Shown here: in pieces, positions 17,610 to 26,076 of the stretch | Layout: each line of letters begins with the position of its first letter | Position numbering within the stretch: the first letter of the stretch is position 1 | Assembly: GCA_947370975.1 (NCBI GenBank) | Contig: CANBNG010000011.1 | Location: 1 to 64,000, forward strand | Length of the DNA stretch: 64,000 bases | Source of the DNA: Beijerinckiaceae bacterium | Lineage (GTDB): Bacteria; Pseudomonadota; Alphaproteobacteria; Rhizobiales; Beijerinckiaceae | Reading direction: 5' to 3' | Program-made: the position numbers and the translations under genes | Notes under the pieces: generated by a model | The model's input: the letters and a program-made list of their open reading frames with translations, nothing else | What the model was told of the DNA's origin: nothing | The model's database searches: none

Positions 17610-18494
17610 ATGCGGGCTCCGCTCGACAAGGTTTTCATCACCTGCGCCATTACCGGCAATCTCACCTTGCCCGAGCAGACGCCCCATCTGCCGATCACGC
17701 CTGAAGAGATCGCCAATTCCGCGCTGGGCGCAGCCGAAATGGGTGCGGCCATCGTGCATCTGCATGTGCGTGAGCCCGGCAGCGGCAAGCCGTCGATGGA
17801 CATTGGCTATTACCGCGATGTCGTCGAGCGCATCCGCGCGCGCAACACGCATGTAATCCTCAACATCACGACGGGACCGGGCGGGCGCTTCGTGCCCTCC
17901 GATGAAGACCCGAAGATCGCAGGCCCGGGCACGACATTACTCGCGCCCGAAAAGCGCGTCGAACATATTGCCCTGCTCAAGCCGGAAATCTGCACGCTCG
18001 ATCTCAACACGATGAATTCAGGCGGTCAGGTTGTCATCAACACACCGGCCAATGTGCGCCGCATGGCCAGGATCATCAACGAAGCGGGCGTGCGCCCGGA
18101 AATCGAATTGTTCGATTCCGGCGACATCGCGCTGATGCATGATCTCATCAAGGACGGCACGCTCAAGCGCGCGCCCTTGTGCTCCTTCGTCATGGGCGTG
18201 TCCTATGGCTTCCAGCCGAGCCCCGAGACCGTGCTTTATGCGCGCAATCTCCTGCCCGCGGATGCGACCTTTACCGCAATTGGCATCGGCCGCCATGCGT
18301 TTACCAGCGTCGCGCAATCCTATCTCGCAGGCGGCCATGTGCGGGTTGGCCTTGAAGACGGGGTTTATCTTTCGCGCGGCGTGCTGGCGCAAAGCAATGC
18401 CGTGCTCGTCGAAAAGGCCCGGCGCATGGTGGAAGATCTCGGCGGCCAGATCGCATCCGCGCAGGAAACGCGCGCCATGCTGGGCTTTTCTTGA
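17610..18494 (+). CDS. Beta-keto acid cleavage enzyme (BKACE, DUF849)
   Basis: 294 residues, full length for the family. BKACE enzymes are Zn-dependent TIM barrels that react a beta-keto acid with acetyl-CoA to give acetoacetate and a new CoA ester; the founder is Kce of lysine fermentation. Visible hallmarks are ITCAITGNLT, the Zn-binding HLHVREP, ILNITTGPGG, TLDLNTMN, ELFDSGDI and HVRVGLEDGVYLSRG with a conserved Glu. It lies between the SDR (12 bp) and the MDR gene (27 bp). In this setting 3-oxoadipate, the common product of ring-cleavage pathways, is an attractive substrate (see findings). That is inference; the family call is firm. Confidence 0.92.
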   Translation: MRAPLDKVFITCAITGNLTLPEQTPHLPITPEEIANSALGAAEMGAAIVHLHVREPGSGKPSMDIGYYRDVVERIRARNTHVILNITTGPGGRFVPSDEDPKIAGPGTTLLAPEKRVEHIALLKPEICTLDLNTMNSGGQVVINTPANVRRMARIINEAGVRPEIELFDSGDIALMHDLIKDGTLKRAPLCSFVMGVSYGFQPSPETVLYARNLLPADATFTAIGIGRHAFTSVAQSYLAGGHVRVGLEDGVYLSRGVLAQSNAVLVEKARRMVEDLGGQIASAQETRAMLGFS

Positions 18495-18521
18495 AAAGAT
18501 AATCACGTTCGGAGACAATTC

Positions 18522-19550
18522 ATGGCGCAAGCCCAAGAAACCAGGACAATATTGGGAGCGGTCGAGGCAACCTGCCTGCGCCTGCATGAAAAGGCGACCG
18601 ACGTTGCCCATGTCGCACCCGCCATCGAGCAGCTGCGCCTGACACGCACGCATTCCGATGATGTGATCGTTGAAATCCGCGCGGCGGCGGTGAACCCGTC
18701 TGACGTCAAGGCCGCCATCGGCATGATGCCTTATGCCGTGTTTCCACGCACGCCCGGCCGCGATTATGCAGGCGTTGTCGTCGATGGTCCTGCCGAATGG
18801 CTCGGCGCAGAGGTGTTTGGATCCTCAGGCGATCTCGGCATTCGTCGCGATGGCACCCATGCAACCCATCTCGTTGTCGAGAAGGACGCGCTCGTGCGCA
18901 AGCCCGACAGCATTACCATTCAAGAAGCCGCTGGCATTGGCGTACCTTTTGTGACTGCTATCGAGGGCTTCCGCCGTGCGGGCATGCCCAAGCCCGGCGA
19001 TACCGTGCTGGTGATGGGCGTCAACGGCAAGGTCGGGCAAGCCGCAGCCCAGATCGCCGCCTGGCAGGGCGCGCGTGTCATTGGCGTCGTACGCCGCGCC
19101 GAACCCTATGCGGGCTTTGCCTGCGCGCCGGTGGAAATCATCGATGCCTCGGCAGGCGATGTCGCAACGCGCGTGCGCGAGATGACGGGCGGCAAGGGCG
19201 CGAACATCGTCTACAACACGGTGGGTGACCCCTATTTTCAGGATGCGCACAAGGCGCTGGCCCTCATGGGCCGCCAGATCCTGATCTCGGCCATCGACAA
19301 GATCGTACAATTCAACATTTTTGAATTCTATCGTGGCCGTCACACCTATGTCGGCATCGATTCACTCGCCCTCTCCTCGATCGATACGGGTGAAGTGTTG
19401 CGCGAGCTTGTGCCGGGCTTTGCAGCGGGCAAGCTGAAGCCGTTCCCGATTGAAGAGCGCGCGATCTACGCCTTGAAGGATGCGGCACAGGCCTATGTGG
19501 CCGTGCTGAGTTCAGCGCGCGACCGCGTGCTGCTCGATCCCCAGCGCTAG
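18522..19550 (+). CDS. Zinc-independent MDR oxidoreductase (quinone oxidoreductase-like)
   Basis: 342 residues with a GroES-like N-terminal half (VNPSDVKAAIGMMPYAVFPRTPGRDYAGVV) and a Rossmann half with VLVMGVNGKVGQAAAQIA. The catalytic and structural zinc Cys sets of alcohol dehydrogenases are absent, so it belongs with quinone/enoyl reductases using NADPH. GGAGACAA precedes the ATG. In the block it could reduce the double bond of an unsaturated ring-cleavage diacid such as maleylacetate, whose usual iron-type reductase is missing here. That role is a guess from context. Confidence 0.82.
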   Translation: MAQAQETRTILGAVEATCLRLHEKATDVAHVAPAIEQLRLTRTHSDDVIVEIRAAAVNPSDVKAAIGMMPYAVFPRTPGRDYAGVVVDGPAEWLGAEVFGSSGDLGIRRDGTHATHLVVEKDALVRKPDSITIQEAAGIGVPFVTAIEGFRRAGMPKPGDTVLVMGVNGKVGQAAAQIAAWQGARVIGVVRRAEPYAGFACAPVEIIDASAGDVATRVREMTGGKGANIVYNTVGDPYFQDAHKALALMGRQILISAIDKIVQFNIFEFYRGRHTYVGIDSLALSSIDTGEVLRELVPGFAAGKLKPFPIEERAIYALKDAAQAYVAVLSSARDRVLLDPQR

Positions 19551-19560
19551 AGGACAGATC

Positions 19561-19911
19561 ATGCACGTCACGCGCTTCGACGAGGCTCCCGCTTATTTTC
19601 CCCCGGCGCATTTCGACATGCGCTGCCTGCGCTTGCAGGGCCGCGAGGCCGGGCCATCGGAACAATTGTGGCTTGGCATGTCGCAAATTCTGCCGGGCGG
19701 GCGCACTGACGCGGACATATCGCCAATCGAAAAGATCTATTTTGTTGTCGAGGGCGAACTCACCGTGGAAACGCCCGATGGCGAGGCGGTGCTCAAGCCC
19801 TATGATTCCTGCCGCATCGCGCCCGGGGAATCCCGTGCGCTCAAGAACAAGACAAACAAGCCGGTCATGGTTGTGCTCGCCATGCCGCTCGAGCCGCCAA
19901 AGGCTGCATGA
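19561..19911 (+). CDS. Small single-domain cupin
   Basis: 116 residues forming one cupin barrel: GGRTDADISPIEKIYFVVEGEL as motif 1 and DSCRIAPGESRALKNKTNKPV as motif 2. The His residues that normally bind metal in both motifs are not present (DADIS in place of HxH; no His before NKTNK). It is therefore more likely a ligand-binding or stabilising protein, or uses other metal ligands. It follows the MDR gene by 10 bp and precedes the ABC genes by 26 bp in the same transcript. Confidence 0.75.
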   Translation: MHVTRFDEAPAYFPPAHFDMRCLRLQGREAGPSEQLWLGMSQILPGGRTDADISPIEKIYFVVEGELTVETPDGEAVLKPYDSCRIAPGESRALKNKTNKPVMVVLAMPLEPPKAA

Positions 19912-19937
19912 GCAGACGAACGGGAAGAGGAAATGTC

Positions 19938-20942
19938 ATGATACGCAAGATTGCTACAGCGCTGGGCCTCATGGCATCTGTCATCGCTTTGCCTCAGGCC
20001 GCTCACGCGCAAAGTGAAGTCAAGATCGGCATCGGCTTTGGCATCGGCTTTCTGCCGATGTTCATCGCAGATGAATTGAAGCTGGTGGAAAAGCACGCCA
20101 AGGCCGCAGGCCTTGATACGAGCGCCAGCTATCGGCGCTTCTCGGGCTCGGCCGCCATGCAGGACGCGGTGCTTTCGGGCTCGGTCGATGTCGGCGTCTA
20201 TGGCGTTGCCGCCATGCTGATTGCCTGGGACAAGGCGCGCAATTCGCCGCAGCAGATTTTTGGCATTGCAGGCGTCAATTCAAGCCCGCTCGTGCTCGTG
20301 ACCAACAGGCTCGATGCAAAATCCATCGAGGATCTGGGCGTCAATGACAAGATCGCCATGCCGGCACTCGTCTCGCCGCAAATGTATGCGCTGCAGATGA
20401 TCGCAGAAAAGCGCTTCGGCAAGGGCCAGCAGGACAAGATGAAGCCGCAGGTCGTGGCGCTGCCCCATCCTGAATCGCTCAATGCCATGCTGACGGGCGG
20501 CACGGAGGTGAAAGCCTATTTCTCCACCCCACCCTTCACGCAGCTGGTGCTTGAGTCCGGCAAGGCAAAGATATTGACCTCATCCGAAGAAGCCTTTGGC
20601 GGGCGCTCCACCTTCCTTGCGGCTGGTGCGACGAAGAAGTGGCTCGAGGCCAATCCGAAAATGGCCGATGTGCTTATCAAGGCGATTGATGAAGCCAGCG
20701 ACATGATCCGCAAGGATCCGAAAAAGGCGGCCGCGATCTATCTAAAGGTCGAGCCCTCCAAGTTTCTGGATGAAGCCAAGGTCGAGGCCATGCTGAAGGC
20801 CATGCCGGATGATTTCGGCACGGCCGTCTATGGCGTGAAGACGCTGGCCGATTTCATGGGCCGCACCGGCGGCTTGAAGAACATCCCCGCCAAATGGAGC
20901 GATGTCTTCGTGCCCGCCGCACATGGTTCTGCAAGCAATTAA
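19938..20942 (+). CDS. NMT1/SsuA-type ABC substrate-binding protein (first of two)
   Basis: 334 residues with a Sec signal ending near QAAHAQ. The mature start EVKIGIGFGIGFLPMFIADELKLVEKHA is typical of NitT/TauT-class receptors. GAAGAGGAAA precedes the ATG at 19938. It is followed after a GC hairpin by the ATPase and permease genes, so the three form an importer. The ligand is unknown; the location behind ring-cleavage genes suggests the pathway substrate. A second, distinct binding protein closes the operon. Confidence 0.88.
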   Translation: MIRKIATALGLMASVIALPQAAHAQSEVKIGIGFGIGFLPMFIADELKLVEKHAKAAGLDTSASYRRFSGSAAMQDAVLSGSVDVGVYGVAAMLIAWDKARNSPQQIFGIAGVNSSPLVLVTNRLDAKSIEDLGVNDKIAMPALVSPQMYALQMIAEKRFGKGQQDKMKPQVVALPHPESLNAMLTGGTEVKAYFSTPPFTQLVLESGKAKILTSSEEAFGGRSTFLAAGATKKWLEANPKMADVLIKAIDEASDMIRKDPKKAAAIYLKVEPSKFLDEAKVEAMLKAMPDDFGTAVYGVKTLADFMGRTGGLKNIPAKWSDVFVPAAHGSASN

Positions 20943-20956
20943 GAAAGACGCCAAGC

Positions 20957-20979
20957 GGCCGGCCCCGCGCGGGCCGGCC
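20957..20979 (+). repeat. GC-only intercistronic hairpin between binding protein and ATPase genes
   Basis: GGCCGGCCC (20957-20965) and GGGCCGGCC (20971-20979) form a perfect nine-pair stem with a five-base loop. No T run follows, so it is not a classic terminator. Its place right after a binding-protein gene fits an mRNA-stability or partial-attenuation element. Confidence 0.6.
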
Positions 20980-20993
20980 TGCAGGGAGGACAT

Positions 20994-21806
20994 ATGTCGC
21001 AAGCCCTTGATGCGCAGGCTGCGCCCGATGCACAGACGCTGAAACCCCTCGTGAGCGTCGAGGGCGTGACGCTGCAATATAAAACGCCCGATCATCTCGT
21101 CACCGCGACCTATCGCGTGAGTTTCGAGATTTTCCAGCGCGAGCGCCTTGTGCTGCTTGGTCCCTCGGGTTGCGGCAAGTCCACGCTCCTCAAGGCCATT
21201 GCCGGTTTTCTGCAACCCGTCGAGGGCGTCATTACGCTTAAAGATCGCGTGGTCTCAGGCCCCGGCCCCGACCGCATGATGGTGTTTCAGGAATTCGACC
21301 AACTGCTGCCCTGGAAAAGCGTCTGCGCCAATGTCGCCTATCCCATGCTCGTCAATGGCGTTGGGAAAGCCGAGGCGAACGAGCGCGCGCTGGAAGCGCT
21401 GGCAAAGGTCAATCTCACGAAATTCGTCGATGCCTTTCCCCATATGCTGTCTGGCGGCATGAAACAGCGCGTGGCAATTGCCCGCGCCATGGCGATGAAG
21501 CCCGATGTGCTGCTGATGGACGAGCCCTATGCCGCGCTCGATGCGCTGACACGGCGCAAGATGCAGGATGAATTGCTGCAGCTATGGGAAGATATCGGCT
21601 TCACGCTGGTTTTCGTCACCCATTCCATCGAGGAAGCGGTTGTCGTTGGCTCGCGCGTCGTCGTGCTTTCGCCTCATCCGGGACAAGTGCGCGCGGAATT
21701 GAACTGCCACGAGCTCGGCTTTGGGCAGCGCGACAGCGTGGAATTCGGCCGCCTGACAAACCGCATTTCGCACATGCTGTTCGATGGCCAATCGATAGCC
21801 CATTAA
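20994..21806 (+). CDS. ABC transporter ATP-binding protein (NitT/TauT class)
   Basis: 270 residues. Walker A GPSGCGKST, Q-loop MVFQEFDQLLPW, signature LSGGMKQR, Walker B VLLMDEPYAALD, switch His in VTHSIEEA. A 25-residue Ala/Pro-rich N-terminal extension precedes the domain. GGGAGGACAT lies before the ATG. It is coupled to the permease gene 8 bp downstream. It is closely similar in layout to NrtD in this window but is a separate transporter attached to the catabolic block. Confidence 0.9.
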   Translation: MSQALDAQAAPDAQTLKPLVSVEGVTLQYKTPDHLVTATYRVSFEIFQRERLVLLGPSGCGKSTLLKAIAGFLQPVEGVITLKDRVVSGPGPDRMMVFQEFDQLLPWKSVCANVAYPMLVNGVGKAEANERALEALAKVNLTKFVDAFPHMLSGGMKQRVAIARAMAMKPDVLLMDEPYAALDALTRRKMQDELLQLWEDIGFTLVFVTHSIEEAVVVGSRVVVLSPHPGQVRAELNCHELGFGQRDSVEFGRLTNRISHMLFDGQSIAH

Positions 21807-21814
21807 GGACCACG

Positions 21815-22702
21815 ATGATGAATGCGAGTCCCCGCATGACACCGCCGGTCCGCCCGGAAATCGAATTCGACGTCACCCCGCCTGCCGAATTGGGCGATGT
21901 CGCAAAGCCGCTCTCGATGCTCGAGAAGCTCACCGAGAACACCGCCGTGCGCCGCGGGCTCATTCTCGTGGTCATTGCGCTGGTGTGGGAGGCTTATGGG
22001 CGCTGGCTCAACAGCCCCCTGACCTTCCCGACCTTTCTCGACACATTGGAGGCCCTGCGCGACGGCATTGCCTCGGGCGTCATTCCCCAGCGCCTGTCAG
22101 TGACGTTGCAGACCCTGGTGGTGGGCTATTTCATCGGCCTCATCGTTGCTGCCGTACTCACGACAGTGGCTGTTACCAGCCGCATCGGCACGGACCTGCT
22201 CTCGACCTTCACCGCCATGTTCAATCCATTGCCCGCGATTGCATTGCTGCCGCTTGCGCTGCTCTGGTTCGGGCTTGGCCGCCCCTCGCTGATCTTCGTC
22301 ATCGTGCATTCGGTGCTCTGGGCCGTCGCGCTCAACATGCATTCGGGCTTTCTCTCGGTCTCCGAGACCTTGCGCATGGCGGGGCGCACCTTCGGCCTCA
22401 AGGGGCTGCGCTTTGTTTTTGGCATTCTCATTCCAGCCGCCTTCCCGGCGATCCTTGCTGGCCTCAAGATCGGCTGGGCCTTTGCCTGGCGCACTTTGAT
22501 CGCGGCTGAACTCGTGTTTGGCGTCTCGTCGGGTCAAGGCGGGCTCGGCTGGTACATTTTTGAAAACCGCAACACGCTCGATACAGCGGCGGTTTTTGCA
22601 GGCCTGCTGACGGTGATGGCCGTCGGCCTCCTTGTGGAAGCCGTGATCTTCCGCATCATCGAGGCAAAGACTGTGCGGCGCTGGGGCATGCAGCGCGGCT
22701 GA
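21815..22702 (+). CDS. ABC transporter permease (NitT/TauT class)
   Basis: 295 residues (ATG 21815, MMNASPRM). A soluble N-terminus of about 50 residues is followed by six or seven membrane helices starting at GLILVVIALVWEAYGRW. The EAA loop is at SETLRMAGRTFGLKGLRFVFGILIPAAFPAILAGLKIG. The open frame extends upstream into the ATPase gene but without similarity. It forms the channel of the importer with the preceding ATPase. Its stop is 43 bp before the second binding-protein gene. Confidence 0.9.
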   Translation: MMNASPRMTPPVRPEIEFDVTPPAELGDVAKPLSMLEKLTENTAVRRGLILVVIALVWEAYGRWLNSPLTFPTFLDTLEALRDGIASGVIPQRLSVTLQTLVVGYFIGLIVAAVLTTVAVTSRIGTDLLSTFTAMFNPLPAIALLPLALLWFGLGRPSLIFVIVHSVLWAVALNMHSGFLSVSETLRMAGRTFGLKGLRFVFGILIPAAFPAILAGLKIGWAFAWRTLIAAELVFGVSSGQGGLGWYIFENRNTLDTAAVFAGLLTVMAVGLLVEAVIFRIIEAKTVRRWGMQRG

Positions 22703-22745
22703 CGAATTCGAGAGCCCAAAAGGGCCAAACTCCGGAGGAAATGAC

Positions 22746-23738
22746 ATGCGTGGATTGAATGTCTTGCGCTCGGCTTTGGTGGCGGGCCTCGCGCTGGCGA
22801 CACTGCTTCCGGCGGCGGCAGCTGAATTCAAGGTTGTGGCCTTTGCGGGCGCGTCCAACTGGCCCTTCTGGATCGGGCAGGAAAAAGGGCTGTTCAAGAA
22901 GCACGGCGTCGAGCCGGTGCTCGACATCACGCCCAATTCCGTCGAGATGGCGAAGAACCTCTTCAACGGCCGCTACGATCTCGCCCTGACAGCGGTGGAC
23001 AATATCATCGCCTATGATGAGGGACAGGGCGAGGCGGGCCTTCCCGACAATGCCGGTTTCGTTGCGCTGTTTGGCATCGACAATGGCATGCTGAACGTCA
23101 TGGCCAAGCCCGACATCACATCGCTTGAGGGGCTCAAGGGCCGCACCTTCTCGGTCGATGCCATGACGACCGGCTATGCTTTCGTGCAGCGCGAGCTGCT
23201 CGCCAAACATGGCATCAAGGAAAGCGAGACCAACTGGGTGCGTGTGGGTGGCGGGGCGCAGCGGCTTGAGGGCCTCCTGAAGGGCGAGCAGGACGCAACA
23301 CTGCTCAACACGCCGCTCGATCTTGCCGCCGAGGCCAAGGGCTTTCGCCGCCTGATCCGCGCGCAAGATGAGCTTGGCGCCTATCAGGGCATTGTCGGCG
23401 CCGCCAAGCGCGAGACTGCAGAGAAGAACCGGGCCCAGATCGTGGCCTTCATCCGCGCATTCCATGATAGCGTGACCTGGTTCACCGACCCCGCCAACAA
23501 GGAAGAAGCGCTGACCATCTTCCTCGCCCGCATGAAGGGCATGGAGCGACCGGCCGCCGAAAAGGCCTATGCAGCCCTGACAGACCCCAAGGGCGGTATC
23601 TATCGCAGCCTCAAGATCGACCCCGAAGGCCTGAAGACCGTCATGCGCCTGCGCAGCACCTATGGCGAGCCGCGCAAAAATCTGACGGATGCGGGTCGCT
23701 ATATCGACGAGACCTATCTCGCCGAGGCCCTGAGATAG
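22746..23738 (+). CDS. NMT1/THI5-type ABC substrate-binding protein (second of two)
   Basis: 330 residues with a Sec signal (LVAGLALATLLPAAAAE). The mature part begins FKVVAFAGASNWPFWIGQEKGLFKKHGVEP, with DLALTAVDNIIAYDEGQ and later VGGGAQRLEGLLKGEQDATLLNTP. GGAGG precedes the ATG. It is clearly different from the receptor at 19938, so one permease/ATPase pair may serve two ligands. It is the last gene of the block and is followed by a strong terminator. Confidence 0.88.
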   Translation: MRGLNVLRSALVAGLALATLLPAAAAEFKVVAFAGASNWPFWIGQEKGLFKKHGVEPVLDITPNSVEMAKNLFNGRYDLALTAVDNIIAYDEGQGEAGLPDNAGFVALFGIDNGMLNVMAKPDITSLEGLKGRTFSVDAMTTGYAFVQRELLAKHGIKESETNWVRVGGGAQRLEGLLKGEQDATLLNTPLDLAAEAKGFRRLIRAQDELGAYQGIVGAAKRETAEKNRAQIVAFIRAFHDSVTWFTDPANKEEALTIFLARMKGMERPAAEKAYAALTDPKGGIYRSLKIDPEGLKTVMRLRSTYGEPRKNLTDAGRYIDETYLAEALR

Positions 23739-23787
23739 GGCGCGCGGACATATATCCGCCTATCTTCTAAGCATATTGCAAAACTCA

Positions 23788-23829
23788 AGCGCGCCTCGGA
23801 TCGCATCCGGGGCGCGCTTTTTGTTTTTT
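23788..23829 (+). terminator. Strong intrinsic terminator closing the catabolic/ABC operon
   Basis: AGCGCGCC and CGGAT pair with ATCCG and GGCGCGCT around a three-base loop (one mismatch per side), directly followed by TTTTTGTTTTTTG. It is the clear end of the plus-strand operon. Confidence 0.9.
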
Positions 23830-23904
23830 GCATCGTCCCGTAATGGACAGGCTCAAGCTGCGCATCTACATAACGCGACAGGCTAAATCGCTGCGGGATC
23901 ACTC

Positions 23905-26076
23905 ATGAAATTCAAAGCGAGAATTGGCTATCGGACGCCAAGCGGCCCCGCCGCTCTTGCTTTGCATCTTCTCGAGCGCGGCCTTCCCGCCTTCCTCATA
24001 GGCTGCCTGGTTGGGGTGATTGTGTGCTCCGAGGGCACGCCTTGGGTGGCCTTCCCGCTCATCGTTGGCGCCTTCACGCTCACTGGCCTGATCGTCACCG
24101 CGCTTGGCCTGGCTCCCGCGCGTGAAGCTGGCGCGAGCCCCTCGATGACGCAAAAACTGATTGCGATCATTCTCGCCGCGCGAAAGATCCCCAAGGCGAC
24201 GCAATTTCTGATCATCGCCTTCTGCGTGACCTCGGTCTTTGCGGTCGAGCTGCGTTTCGACATCGTGCCCAACCGCTACGGCTTTCTGGAACTGCTGCTG
24301 CCCATCGCAATTTCCGCCATTCTCTTTGACGCCAGCAGCGGCCTTTTCTGCGCGGCCCTGACCGCGGCCTATGCGTTTCAGGCGCTCGCGCCACCCCGTT
24401 TTGCGCCCGTGCTCGAGAGCAATGTGTCCTTCCCGCTTTCGCTGAGTTCCTTTGCCTTCACAGCCCTGCTCTGCGCGATCTTCTTTGCCTATGAAGCGCG
24501 GATATTGCCGGGCCGGGCCGGCTTGGCCAACGAATTTGCAGGCTCACGGAGCACCGCGCGCAAGGCGGGCCGCACCCTCGCAGGCGCGTTGCGCCATGCC
24601 CTTTCGAGTACGCACACCCATGTCATGCCCGGCGCGCTCCTCGTGCTCGCCTACGCGCTCGTCTGGAGCCTGTTTGCAACGATCTCGTCAGGTCGCGGTC
24701 TGCATGGCGATTCGCTCGAGGCCTATGCCTGGGGCCGTGAATTCGTCTTTGGCTATTACAAGCATCCGCCCTTCTGGTCCTGGGTCGCGGGCGCCTGGTT
24801 CACGATCATGCCGAAGACCAATTGGTCGTTCTGGTTCCTGAGCGAGCTCAATGGCGCGCTTGGCCTTGCAGGCGCATGGGCACTGATCGGCCGCTTTACG
24901 GGCAGGCGCATGCAGATGCTCGGCATCCTGCTCCTGATGCTGACGCCCTTCTATCAATTCAATGCGCAGCGCTTCAATGCGAACACGATCCTGCTCTCGA
25001 TCTGGCCGTGGACGCTCTATTTTTTCGTCCGTTCGCTCGAAACGCGCGCCCTGTTCCATGCCTGTGTTTGCGGGCTGCTGGCTGGCCTCGCGGTGCTGTC
25101 GAAATATTTCGGCGTGATCCTGATTGCGACCTGCTTTCTGGCCTCGCTTACCCATCACGACGCCAAAGCCTATTATCGCTCCGCCACGCCCTATGTTTCG
25201 GCGCTCGTCGCCTTCCTTGTGTTTACGCCTCATCTGGCCTGGCTGTTTCGCGATGGCTTTCAGCCATTCATCTATCTCGCGGCGCGGATCGATTTTGCCG
25301 ATCGTGCGATCTCGAACCGCTATTTCGAATTCGTTCTGGCCAATGCCGCCTTCTTCATCCTGCCCGCTGCCGTGCTGCTTGCCGCACGCTGGCGCGGCGG
25401 GCGCGAGACGATCGATCCGCCGGTCGCCCAAAGGCATGGCCGCTCTTTCCTCAACGTGCTCACCTTCACCCCATTCGTTCTGACGCTCGTGTCCGCCACC
25501 ATCGGACATGCGGCGCTTGGCGTTCCATTCGCGGTGCCGATCTTTGCGCTGATCCCCCTCAGCCTGATGCTCGCCATTGCCCCCGCCGTCAGCCTCGCCA
25601 AGCTCTATGCGCGCGTCGGCGTGGCGACGTTGGCCGCTGCCTGCCTGATTGCAGCGCCCTTTCTGCCGGGCCTTTATCTGCGCATGGACGAGAAACATTA
25701 TTCCGAGCCGCGCGATGAAATCGCCGACGAGGCCATGGCCATCTGGGCGGAAAAGACACACGCCCCGCTGCGCTTTGTGGGCGGCGTGCGCGATTATGCA
25801 ATGGCCGTGACCTTCCGTTCGCGCGACAATGTGTCGGAGTTCAACAATTTCAATTTCCGCTGGTCGCCCTGGGTGACGCCGTGGGCCCTTGCCGACAAGG
25901 GCCTGCTGATCATTTGCCAAAGCGGGGAAGCCGTCTGCAATGACAAGGCGGCAACCTATATGCGCGACGATACACTCCGCATCGAGCGCGTTATCCAGCG
26001 CAGCGCGGGCGGGGTCGAGGGACGCCCCTGGGCCTTCAGCATCTATGTCATCCCGCCGGCACAACCGGCGCGCTGA
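23905..26076 (+). CDS. GT39-family membrane glycosyltransferase with KdpD-like (DUF4118) N-terminus
   Basis: 723 residues, polytopic. The C-terminal 480 residues follow the ArnT/PMT_2 pattern: first long helix near 242-260, a periplasmic acidic motif HGDSLEAYAWG (D269, E272), the family KHPPF motif at 286-290, then about ten helices and a soluble tail. Such enzymes move sugars from polyprenyl-phosphate carriers onto lipids or proteins. The first 210 residues are unusual: two N-terminal helices, then a four-helix block (about 100-198) ending LAPPRFAPVLESNVSFPLSLSS, which resembles the DUF4118 sensor block of KdpD. The acceptor is unknown. The 3' end overlaps marC by 29 bp tail to tail. Confidence 0.82.
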   Translation: MKFKARIGYRTPSGPAALALHLLERGLPAFLIGCLVGVIVCSEGTPWVAFPLIVGAFTLTGLIVTALGLAPAREAGASPSMTQKLIAIILAARKIPKATQFLIIAFCVTSVFAVELRFDIVPNRYGFLELLLPIAISAILFDASSGLFCAALTAAYAFQALAPPRFAPVLESNVSFPLSLSSFAFTALLCAIFFAYEARILPGRAGLANEFAGSRSTARKAGRTLAGALRHALSSTHTHVMPGALLVLAYALVWSLFATISSGRGLHGDSLEAYAWGREFVFGYYKHPPFWSWVAGAWFTIMPKTNWSFWFLSELNGALGLAGAWALIGRFTGRRMQMLGILLLMLTPFYQFNAQRFNANTILLSIWPWTLYFFVRSLETRALFHACVCGLLAGLAVLSKYFGVILIATCFLASLTHHDAKAYYRSATPYVSALVAFLVFTPHLAWLFRDGFQPFIYLAARIDFADRAISNRYFEFVLANAAFFILPAAVLLAARWRGGRETIDPPVAQRHGRSFLNVLTFTPFVLTLVSATIGHAALGVPFAVPIFALIPLSLMLAIAPAVSLAKLYARVGVATLAAACLIAAPFLPGLYLRMDEKHYSEPRDEIADEAMAIWAEKTHAPLRFVGGVRDYAMAVTFRSRDNVSEFNNFNFRWSPWVTPWALADKGLLIICQSGEAVCNDKAATYMRDDTLRIERVIQRSAGGVEGRPWAFSIYVIPPAQPAR

